DNA from: Dunaliella salina
Taxonomy: Eukaryota; Chlorophyta; Chlorophyceae; Chlamydomonadales; Dunaliellaceae
Direction: 5' to 3'
Assembly (NCBI GenBank): GCA_002284615.2
Contig: MU069479.1
Span: forward strand, 517,382-534,575
Length of the DNA: 17,194 nucleotides
Shown here: positions 8,209 through 16,539 of the stretch, piece after piece
Position numbering within the stretch: the stretch's first letter is position 1
How the letters are laid out: every line of letters starts with the position of its first letter
Program-made: the position numbers and the translations under genes
Notes under the pieces: generated by a model
The model's input: the letters and a program-made list of their open reading frames with translations, nothing else
The model's database searches: none
What the model was told of the DNA's origin: nothing

Positions 8209-9776
8209 CTGGCCAACCCTACGGATGTGCTTTTGCCATTAAGAAATTCCAGGGAGTCTGGAAATTACTGGACTCCCTCAAGGAAGCTCCCATCAACTTG
8301 CGCTCCCAAAGGAATTTACCCCCCTTCACTGCCTTCAAGATTTCTTCTCTAGATGGCAATACGGGAGATAACATTCTCATTCCCCAAAATTCACAGTACA
8401 TGGAAAAACAAGAGAAAGCTTTTTGTCTGGTCCACTCCTTTAATATGGCCCTAGGTCAACCAATCATCTCTGGCCATAGTGTTCTGTCACACGTACGCCA
8501 CATGGAGGATACCCTTCTGAGTCGTAGCCTGCAGCGACATATCCACCTGAGCCACTATTACACCCGTGGAACAGGAAACTTCAACATTGTGATCTTCAAC
8601 CACTACCTCAGCAAATTCTCTTGGAATCGGGAGAAAAATTACATTCTCCAGGTTACCCACCCTCACTGCTCCCCAGGCCAAATAACAAAAAGTTTGATCG
8701 AAAACACGTTGCTCAACGCAGCCTACAAAAATGCAGTAATCCTCACCATCCCCCATGCAAATGGAAGGGGTCATGCTGTGACTCTCAAGAAGAGCCCAAG
8801 CACTAACCCCTCATCTGGAGAGGGGTTTACTTGGCTCCTTTTAGATTCTCTCAAGGACCATGCACAGCCTCTTCAAACTGAAAGTGATTGGAAAAATCTT
8901 CAAGGTAGCATACTTACTTTCCAGAGAGGAAGTGTATGGGATGGCTTAGATCCAGCCTCTGACCTACATCTGGCAGACAGCTCCGTTCCATTTGACCCAA
9001 ACTCCTTTGTGTACAATACCACTTTCCATGTAGATACCACTCCAGAGCCCTCCATAGTCCAGGTTTCCCAACCTATTTACACCACTCAACCGCCACAAAG
9101 CAGCGTAAATGAAAGCCCCACTCAGCCTGTCTCACAGCTGAACCACACACACTCCAAAATATATGATACCCCTGAAAATTCTCTGGGGCCTTTGCAGGAT
9201 GGAAAACATGCGCTTAAAATCATGACCATAAATGTCAGAGGCCTCTTTAAGAGCCAATGGGATCTCCGCCATTCCATAGCTATTCACAACCCAGATATCT
9301 TAGTCCTTACTGAAACCAAGCTCCGCAGAAGCAATAAGCCCCGTTCTTGGTTAGAATCACTCCTCAAAAATTACAAATATTGGTCAGCTTTCGATAGGGC
9401 TGGTGGCACGACCATTTGCGTTCCTGACACTTTAGCCCTAGTCACCCAATGCTCTCCAGTATGCACCAACTCTAAGGGAAGAATTGCATCTGTCATACTC
9501 AAGGGAACCAATGCCAATCTTCTTCTATTAGGCACCTACTGGCCATCCGGCAGCTCTCATGAAGCTCATGTCAGCAGGAATGAAATGCAAGATTACATAA
9601 AGACTCTGCTTGACACCCATAGCAACTGCATCCCCTTGATAATTGGTGACATGAATGCTGCAGTCAGAACTGATGACCGCTCCAGCAACACAACCTACCA
9701 GGCTGGTAGAATGTACCGGGAATTTCTCCTCTCTAATAACCTATGCCCCTGCAAGGAGGAAACCTGCAGACCCTAG
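8199..9776 (+). pseudogene. Josephin-like cysteine protease fused to EEP endonuclease (first part)
   Basis: A 525-codon ORF ended by TAG at 9774-9776. Residues 70-245 look like a Josephin-type cysteine protease, the ataxin-3 deubiquitinase fold: C76 in FCLVHSFN, TGNFNIVIF (residues 125-133, like the FSIQVI block of Josephins), H192 in GHAV and D216 in LLLDSL. Residues 9-28 (GCAFAIKKF...WKLLDSLK) resemble residues 191-219 (GHAVTLKK...WLLLDSLK) and may be the stub of a second, upstream protease copy whose His is replaced by Cys. Residues 250-335 are a Pro/Thr/Ser linker. From 340 the EEP (AP-endonuclease-like) domain that nicks target DNA begins: N345 (INVRG), E372 (TETK), and D484 and N486 (GDMNA). 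The ATG at 8199 is unlikely to be the native start, because the CGTATA block reaches this point. The protease family call is by motif, not alignment. Confidence 0.75.
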
Positions 9777-10604
9777 ACCCACTACCAAGCTAGTGGCAAA
9801 GACGTCCATAACAATACATGCTACACATATGGCCGCATCGATGATGTCATATTACCCTTTGAGTGTGCCTGTAATACCCCCCCATGTTACACTGATGAGC
9901 TAGGCTCCCTCAGCGATCATGTCCCACTCATTGCCGACATATCTCCAAGCGCCCTTAGCATCCACATTCCTTTTCTTAAAGAAGCACAAATTGTCTGTCA
10001 GAGACCACAGAAAGTCCTTGTTCGCCCCATCCCGGACTCAGACAACTTATGCGCATTCCTTGCAGACCCAGCGCATGAAAAGTTGCTTCAAAACCTTGAC
10101 CCAGCCTGTACAGAAGCCATTAAGTTTCTAAATAATCTTAAAAACACACCTGCCAAACAAACCAAAAAACTTAAGACACCCTGCAACGAACCGGCCTCTG
10201 ATACAGTTGGAACTCTGGCAGAAGGCATCTCTAGCCTCATTCACTCTTCTTACCAAGTAGCCTTGAAAGTGTGCGACACAAAAACTACCTCCTCAGACCA
10301 CAACCACTACAACCCAAGGACTACAAGCAATAAACGGCGCAACCTGAAAAAGAAGCTTTCCCTGATCAGGAACATCCAGTCTCAGCTGACCTCCCTTGCC
10401 ATCAACACAACTGACAGCACCTCCACCGTTTTGAAGCAAAATAGGGGAAATGCGAATCTCAGTAAAGCCATCTCCAAACTTAACAGCCTTCAACTGGACA
10501 TCCCTCCTCTTTCACAACTACAAGAGCTCTCTGAGAGCGCTAAACAAGCCATAACTTACATAGATGAAACACACAATAAAAACTTCAGCATTGCTCATAA
10601 ATAG
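9777..10604 (+). pseudogene. EEP endonuclease C-terminal part and linker to RT
   Basis: The same frame continues directly after the TAG at 9774. It carries the two remaining EEP signatures, GRIDDV (9831-9848) and SDHVPL (9912-9929), whose Asp and His complete the active site. So the endonuclease is whole apart from one nonsense codon, which could be TGG to TAG. A basic, Ser/Thr-rich linker follows (RRNLKKKLSLIR, then helical Leu/Gln-rich sequence) up to the TAG at 10602-10604. The separate Met at 10083 is internal. Short ORFs in other frames here are shadows. Confidence 0.8.
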
Positions 10605-12440
10605 ATGCAAAAAACAATCAACACAAACCCCAAACAAGCTCACAAGGAAATCTTCAAAGACAAAAATTCGCAACCAAGAACAAGTCTCCAAGCACTCCGA
10701 GATCCAGAGACAGGTAATATTGAAACTGAACCAACCAAGCAGACAGAAATTGTTGAACACTATTACACACAGGCTATGAAGGCAGTAAATATCAAACATG
10801 GCAAATATCTTCCACACAAAGCCCCTCGTAATTATCCCTGGGAGCAGACCAATCACTCTGCCCCTGTGCCAGACCCATTTACTCTACAATCAAGGATCAC
10901 ACAAGACGGATCGGAAGGGAAGGATCAAAGAAACTGGCTCCATTCCAAAATCATGGACAAAAGTGCCTTTAATGGATGCATCAAAACCCTCAGCAACAAC
11001 AAATCTCCAGGGCCAGATGGCATAATGAACGAGATTCTTCGAATGCTTTCTCCCGAGATCCAAGAAAGCATCCATAAGCTCTTCATTATTATGTGGGCTA
11101 CGCGTCTAACCCGGGTGTCTTGGAAAATCAGCGAGACTATTCTCATTGACAAAAACAAAGGAGAGGAGACAGATATTTCCTCCTACAGACCCATTGGTCT
11201 AGCCAACACGCTCTACAAACTCTGGACACGCATGGTTACCAATACTCTCTATGAGTATGCAGAAGCACACTCCCTTCTGAGCTCCACACAAGCTGGCTTC
11301 CGGAATCAAAAAGACACCACCCACCAACTCCAAAATGTCATCATGGGACTTGAAAATGCCAAAATCTTCGGAAAAGATATCTATGCCCTCATTGTAGATT
11401 TCACCTCAGCCTTCAACACTACTGACCATGACAGGATGCTCTGGGTAATGTACGATTTGGGCTTCCCCACTGATGCCATTGACACCGTCAAAAATCTACA
11501 TGAAAATGCCACTACTCAAGCAAGACTGCCCTCAGGGGCTAGCACTAAGCAAATTCATGTTGAGAGAGGCACAATTCAAGGAGACACACTCTCACCTTCC
11601 TCTTTCTCCTTTACATGGAGCCCCTCCTGCGCTGGCTGCATGTAGGGGGGCGCGGCTATAAACATGGTTGTGTCCCAGACCAAAACACCACTGACAACCA
11701 CCTTGCAAATAACCTTAGCAGCGCTGCCTTTGCTGATGACCTCCTCTGTCCAACTAGCACAATACAAGACCTGAAAGCACAAGCCAGAAAACTCACCCTC
11801 TACTCTGACTGGGCCGCACTCATTATTTCTGGAAGCAAACCTAAAGCTACCGGTATTCTACACAGCCATTCTCGGAAAGATCACAATGGAGTGACTCAAT
11901 CTCAAGCTCTCCATTTAAGGCTTCAGGGGAAAATAGAAATCCAAGGACAGAAGGTCCAGTTCCTCGCCTCAAGTGAGCCCTTCCTTTATCTTGGAGTTCA
12001 AATCACAATGGACCTTAACTGGAAGCACCAGATTCAGCGTATGACTGATAACCTCAAAAATAGGCTAGATAATCTTGAAGCATCCTATGCATCCCCACGC
12101 CAAGTGCTAAACATAGTCCGCACAGCCATAATCCCTAGCCTTGCTTACTCTTTTGCAGTAACTCCCTGCACCCCTACTGACCTTATCATCTGGGACACCA
12201 TGATAGACAGAATGGTCAAACACAAACACAAACTCTGGAAAAGCACAGCTGCAGCAATGATCTGCGAAGATCCTGATAATTTTGGACTTGGACGCACTTC
12301 AATCTGTATAGAATACCATAGACGTCAGGCCTTTGCTCTCTCTTACAGCCTTGAGGACCCTTCAGTAAGACACCGCACAGTTAGCCTCAACCTCCTAACT
12401 AAACAGATAGAAAGCCTAAATACTTTATCTGAAACCTACC
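10605..12440 (+). pseudogene. Reverse transcriptase of LINE copy B
   Basis: This is the polymerase that copies element RNA at the nicked target. The blocks in order are NPKQAHKEIF (pre-RT), NKSPGPDGIMNEIL, SSYRPIGLANTLYKL, QAGFRNQKDTTHQL, LIVDFTSAFNTTDH (first catalytic Asp, codon 11397-11399), RGTIQGDTLSP, AFADDLL (catalytic Asp pair, 11735-11740) and FLYLGVQI. All expected LINE RT motifs are present. The frame changes near 11596-11600, inside the LSPFLF motif: the first part runs in the frame of 10605, while FLFLLYMEPLLRWL onward runs in the frame of 11615, as expected from a one-base deletion. The C-terminal part (DLIIWDTMIDRM, FGLGRTSICIEYHRR) leads to the artefactual duplication at 12441. 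Inactive as it stands. Confidence 0.92.
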
Positions 12441-12612
12441 NATCCTGATAATTTTGGACTTGGACGCACTTCAATCTGTATAGAATACCATAGACGTCAG
12501 GCCTTTGCTCTCTCTTACAGCCTTGAGGACCCTTCAGTAAGACACCGCACAGTTAGCCTCAACCTCCTAACTAAACAGATAGAAAGCCTAAATACTTTAT
12601 CTGAAACCTACC
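12270..12612. repeat. Exact 171-bp duplication joined by one N (probable assembly artefact)
   Basis: 12270-12440 and 12442-12612 are identical, separated only by the undetermined base at 12441. The duplication adds 172 bases and shifts the frame. Deleting one unit and the N joins the frame of 11615-12440 to that of 12666-13247 with no other change. An unmerged overlap between contigs is the simplest explanation. Confidence 0.93.
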
Positions 12613-13526
12613 TCACCAAACGAAGAGGAACAAATCTGCACATTAAACGTCAGCTCAACTATAAAATGCGCGCTCGCCAGCTCACTAGCATCCGCTCCAG
12701 CAAGCTCCATCTCATGAAAAATGGCACTAGTATGTTCAAGGAGGAGCTAGAGCACATTTGTGAGGCCCTTACCTTGCACAAGCCACCTCCACACAATCTC
12801 CCTACTCTCATCACCTGCATTATGCAACCTCTGCTGAATACGGGAATCAGTGGGCTACATGAGCTTACATTTCCACGCAAAACTCACATCATCTCTGTCT
12901 CTCAACTTCAGGCTAAACACCCCATGGTGAACAGCAAATGCAAAATTGCACTTAACAGGCTGGTAGCTCTTGTCAACCTTGCCCCACAACAAGAATTGAA
13001 CACATCCTCTATCCAGTATATCATTGCCTACAAAAGCACTGAAGCAAACACCCTCCCAGTTTACCGTCGTATCAACAACACACATGTGAACGGCCTTACC
13101 AACACTAGCACGGGTGGGGAAAAGCCCCCCCACACCCAGGTTCAAACTGAAAATTTTCCAACCAACAAGCCCACAACCCAACTTTATCCCCCCCACTCAA
13201 GCAGTGCCACCGCCACAGCCTCGCTCCACATCTTACTACACCCATGAACACACCGGACGCCGCCTCAGACGTACAGCCAATCATCCTACACCCATCAGCT
13301 GTCCTGAAACACAACAAGTTGTTAACGTCATGGAAGTACAATCACTGGAGGAGCCACTCAGCGAAAGAACTCGCTCCAATTCTACACTAAGCATCACTCC
13401 CACACAAGCACTTCACCCCTCTGAATATGTACCCACTGCAAGCCTGGATACTCTGGCTCCTGCTGAACATGGTAAAACTGCAGAAGGGCCCCCAAGCAAA
13501 CGCACACGGTCAGCATTGAGAAATTC
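12613..13526 (+). pseudogene. RT C-terminal region and KRTRS spacer, LINE copy B
   Basis: This is the counterpart of 3131-4600 in copy A. YLTKRRGTN, MRARQLTSIRSSKLHL, LHKPPPHNLP and KCKIALNRLVALVNLAP all match. The frame of 12666 ends at TGA 13245, but the better match to copy A from about 13132 is in the frame of 13114 (QPRSTSYYTHEHTGRR), implying a slip near the C7 run at 13125-13131. In that frame two KRTRS-like motifs follow (PLSERTRSNS at 13354, PPSKRTRSAL at 13489). The reading frame is then entered by MITE 2 at 13527. Joining across the MITE and one 9-bp duplication restores an open frame, PPSKRTRSALRNSPSSTS, up to TAG 14270. It has no enzymatic role that I can see. Confidence 0.75.
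13518..13526. repeat. Left target-site duplication of MITE 2
   Basis: GAGAAATTC, repeated exactly at 14173-14181. Confidence 0.93.
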
Positions 13527-13585
13527 CAGAGGTGGGCGACGAAGGCCCCAAATAGAAATTCTTTTGAAATGTTCTTTTAGCATGG

Positions 13586-13665
13586 TGGCCCCACTTTGCA
13601 CTTTTTGTGCTTAGCATCAAATGTTAGCCACAGCTTCTGAGTTTGAAAAGTGCAAAGTGGGGCCA
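13586..13665. repeat. Perfect 20-bp inverted repeat inside MITE 2
   Basis: Arms 13586-13605 (begins TGGCCCCACT) and 13646-13665 are exact reverse complements around a 40-base loop that contains TTAGCATC near its start. G opposite G ends the pairing on the outside, as in MITE 1. Offset from the element start is 60-139, against 57-137 in MITE 1. The arm sequence shows only chance-level similarity to the MITE 1 arms. Confidence 0.93.
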
Positions 13666-13883
13666 GTTCTGCTATTTGCCCAAACGTGAACCCTATTTTT
13701 TGAGTAGGCATTCACCATATCTGACCAGCCAGAGCACCAACATGAGTGATTTTTAGTGATTTGGAGTCCTTAAAATAAAAAAATATTATTGCAAAAAAAT
13801 GGAGTGAAAAGACCCAGTGGTTGGTCAGATACTGAATTTCAGCCATTTCCCTTGGAAGAAATGCAGCACTAGGGGTGCCAAAA

Positions 13884-13900
13884 AGGTCAATTTTTGACCT
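13884..13900. repeat. Small conserved hairpin in MITE 2 body
   Basis: AGGTCAA and TTGACCT pair perfectly around TTT; counterpart of 2611-2629 in MITE 1. Confidence 0.55.
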
Positions 13901-14172
13901 CCTTCATTCCCACTTTTGAATATGCAGGATGTTAGCATATCATATAAGGGTTATTAAAAAAATATTTTGGGGGAGAAAAATGGTTCCAGGGTGGAGCTGT
14001 GGGCCATTTTAGGGTGATCTGAGGCCAGGAGAGTGATCTGGGGTCCTCCGATCTTCTTCATTTTTTGGTGAACATAGTTTTTATTGGTATCATAATGATT
14101 GGCATGGTCAGACTTGGAAAATAATGGTGGGAAAGAACATGTTCACCGATTTGGGCCCGTTGCCCACCTCTG

Positions 14173-14181
14173 GAGAAATTC
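14173..14181. repeat. Right target-site duplication of MITE 2
   Basis: GAGAAATTC, identical to 13518-13526. Confidence 0.93.
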
Positions 14182-14481
14182 CCCCTCTTCCACATCCCAA
14201 CTCAGCCAAGCCAGCCCAAATGATAAAGGTCCACATGCTTGTCTGAGCACTGCTCACTGTATCCCTACATAGCCCAACCCCCCTAACACTAACCACCAAC
14301 ATCAGACAGATGACTGTCTCGACCCTCGGTCACAAACTCATACTCCGCTCTGCCTAAATACCCAAACAAACAGACCCAGAAAGAAAAGGCAACAATTGCT
14401 CCACACAGACAGAGAGATCATTTCCAGAAGGATCGATCCCCAGCTATCCACTCTCTAAGCTCGCCCTCCCAAGGCTCAAAA
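14182..14481 (+). pseudogene. Spacer between MITE 2 and the PHD segment, LINE copy B
   Basis: This 300-base stretch continues the Ser/Thr/Gln-rich spacer after the MITE, in the frame starting at 14183, with TAG at 14270-14272. Further on, the same frame reads NRPRKKRQQLL (about 14367-14400), the counterpart of QQKPKRRKLL in copy A. The PHD segment from 14482 is in another frame (open since 14314), so an indel lies at about 14400-14480. It would hold a basic nuclear-signal-like patch and otherwise disordered sequence. Confidence 0.6.
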
Positions 14482-14982
14482 GTCTGGAACTATAGGAAAA
14501 ACACGGCTGAGAAACTTGCTAAAGAGACTACTGCTAGCCATGCTATCAGCTCTATCTTCTACCATGATTTAGATATTACTTACATAGATGATTGGAGAAT
14601 TTTTGCGGAGAACAAGAGAGAAAAATCAAGCTCCCCCGCCCACCTCCAAGTGCAATATCATACCCATTATGCACATATGATAATTGAAAAATGGCCCCTA
14701 CCACTTTTCAAACAAGCTAACCTTGTACCTGAAGATGTCTCACCTGCTGCTCGCACTGATATTGAGTGTGCCTGCTGCCAAATATGCAATTACTACCAAA
14801 GTTATGAAGCTGGAACCTTGGAGCATCCACTTCCTGATACGTATGCCTGTGATGTGTGCCACCGGACGCACCATTGGGGATGCATGAAGGAGCTTGGATG
14901 CTACTCGGATGAGCAGAGACAAGAAATTGCAACAGCTGACACATGGGCATGTCCCGCCTGTGCAAGCCTAAATGATGCCTAA
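14482..14982 (+). pseudogene. PHD-finger segment of LINE copy B
   Basis: From VWNYRKN (copy A: VWHYKKN) through DLDITYIDDWRIF and MIIEKWPLPLFK to a C4HC3 PHD finger at 14776-14961. All eight ligands match copy A: CQIC, CDVC, HWGC and CPAC, with HxGCMKELGCYSDEQRQ between the third and last pairs. Conservation of every zinc ligand between two copies that otherwise differ at roughly half of positions suggests the finger mattered while the elements were active. The block ends at TAA 14980-14982, where copy A reads straight on. The apparent start at 14650 is a GTG and not meaningful. Confidence 0.82.
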
Positions 14983-15801
14983 AAAATTGAAAGAGAGCAA
15001 CAGAATAAATAAGAACTCAGGAGGGTCACTTGGAAGCCCTCCTGTGAATCAGAAGATCTGCAGGAGACATGGCCCAAATTTAAAGAGTGCTTGCTTAAGT
15101 TCGAAGCACAACAGAGCGAGCCCAACCTCTCAACACCCACAGCAGATTCTACCCTCTCAAATCTTGAAAGACAGGGCTTTGAAATACTTAATGAGACCAA
15201 TTTATGGCAGCAGAAAATGGACACAGAATTGCGCAACAAAATCACATTTGATACAAACCCCACTAATCCACAAGCGGACATAAAACCTACAGGCTCATGT
15301 GAATATTGGCTGCGCGAGGTTGACCTCGTGAAGTACACGGATCAGCAATCCCCTTATTTAGCATTATCTGACACAGGATCCCACAGCCATTCCCCTCCTA
15401 CTCCTTCCCCCCTCATTCTCCCAGAAATATACACGGCGCACATGGCTTGCATTTACAATACGCAAGGCAAGTGTGTTGGTATGACATCCCCAAACCGCTT
15501 CCAAATCCTCTACATGTCTTTTTATGGGGCCAAGCTTGCTGGCATGCACGAGAAAATAACACCACCTCCTGGCAGCTTTGCTACTGAGCTGCGAGGGCTT
15601 CTTTCCCGCAAATCCATGCTTGAAAGAAAGTACTCTAGCAAGAAGATCAAAGACTCTTTCTCACGAGCCCCTCCAACTCACATTCATCACGCTCTTCAAA
15701 AATGGGCTTCAGTAACCCAAGAAAAAATGGCCTCCCCACTAGACCACAACCCACAATACCAGAATTATTGGAGTGCGCACTCCCGAGACACTCTTTTTTA
15801 A
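14983..15801 (+). pseudogene. Post-PHD conserved region of LINE copy B
   Basis: Same frame as the PHD segment. A second TAA at 15010-15012 interrupts it. The region then matches copy A through ETWPKFKECLLKFEA, LSTPTADSTLSNL, DTELRNKITFDTNPTNPQ, MACIYNTQGKCVGM, PPPGSFATELRGL and KKIKDS. It then gives HALQKWASVTQEKMASPLDHNPQ, which in copy A lies after that copy's TAA at 6273. It ends at TAA 15799-15801, where copy A has a Gly codon (GGA). No known domain recognised; the ACIY...GKCVGM piece is Cys-containing but too short for a family call. Confidence 0.75.
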
Positions 15802-16539
15802 GCTATGCATAATGCCTTCTCGTCCAAATTCTCAGGCTTCTCAGTCTACCATTCCATTTATGATGAGGGAATCATGACCCAAGCTTCGCAACATGCCATT
15901 TACTCTGCCATTCTCAACACAGAAGCTACTGCTACATTCATGTTCCTTCCAGCTTGGAACAAGGACATGATGACCAACCCCTACTCCAAACTTGTCACTG
16001 CCTACCCCCACCTCTGTTACGACCTCGGCATCATACCTCGCGAAAAACTTGGTTACACTGCCCCTCAATCCTGCCCTTACCAAGAGGTACCTCTACCTCA
16101 GCATACCCGGGACCTTCGTATCTTTGCTGTGTGGAACACTGCAGCTCGGGTTCATCTCAACAACCATAACAAAGACTGGCTACAAGGCCTGAAAGGAGAT
16201 TTGAAAGAAGCCACACAGTGGAAGCTGACGACTGTCAGCAGCCACCCTGTCCTAAATCCCATGCATGCTCACATGCCAGGTTTCAATAGACTGGAACGCC
16301 TCCCATTGGACAAACAACACGCCTCCAAACACCCTAAAAATCCACACATGATCGTCCAAGAAACAGACTCGGTGCCCAGCCAATCCAGTGCTATTCTAAC
16401 TCTCAAAGTTGCTGATTGGAGGACATGGGCATACACAGATGGCAGCTGCCTTGTCCATAACGGTAAGCAAGAAACTGGAGCAGGAGTCTACTGCCCGTCC
16501 ACTGACAGCAAGAACTTTGTAGAACCTATAGGACGTTAG
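15802..16539 (+). pseudogene. Unassigned conserved domain and RNase H first half, LINE copy B
   Basis: This block continues in frame after TAA 15799. The unassigned domain (about 15805-16215) carries SSKFSGFSVYHSIYD, TATFMFLPAW, NPYSKLVTAYPHLC, LGIIPREKL and AVWNTAARVHLN, closely matching copy A. A variable linker follows, then RNase H begins with WAYTDGS (catalytic Asp codon 16438-16440) and GKQETGAGVY. The frame ends at TAG 16537-16539, but the RNase H continues in the next frame (ANGAGIPKTITRAELAAI from 16539), so an indel lies at about 16525-16540. Confidence 0.82.

Larger units (their letters stand above)
13527..14172 (+). mobile_element. MITE copy 2, 646 bp, nested in LINE copy B
   Basis: The ends are CAGAGG...CCTCTG, with terminal inverted repeats pairing over about 24 bases with small gaps (CAGAGGTGGGCRACG..., ending near CCCAAAT). 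A perfect 9-bp target duplication (GAGAAATTC) flanks it. The body from about 13686 (GTGAACCCTA) matches MITE 1 in order and orientation, including AAAAGACCCAGTGGTTGG and GGGTGATCTGAGGCCAGGAG. Beyond the first six bases its terminal repeats differ from those of MITE 1, though each element's own two ends match each other. No coding capacity. It split the KRTRS spacer of copy B. Confidence 0.92.

Noticed and set aside
12666..13247. Apparent separate gene of 193 codons
   Set aside because: It is the direct continuation of the RT polypeptide once the 172-base assembly duplication is removed, and it matches copy A at 3207-3650.
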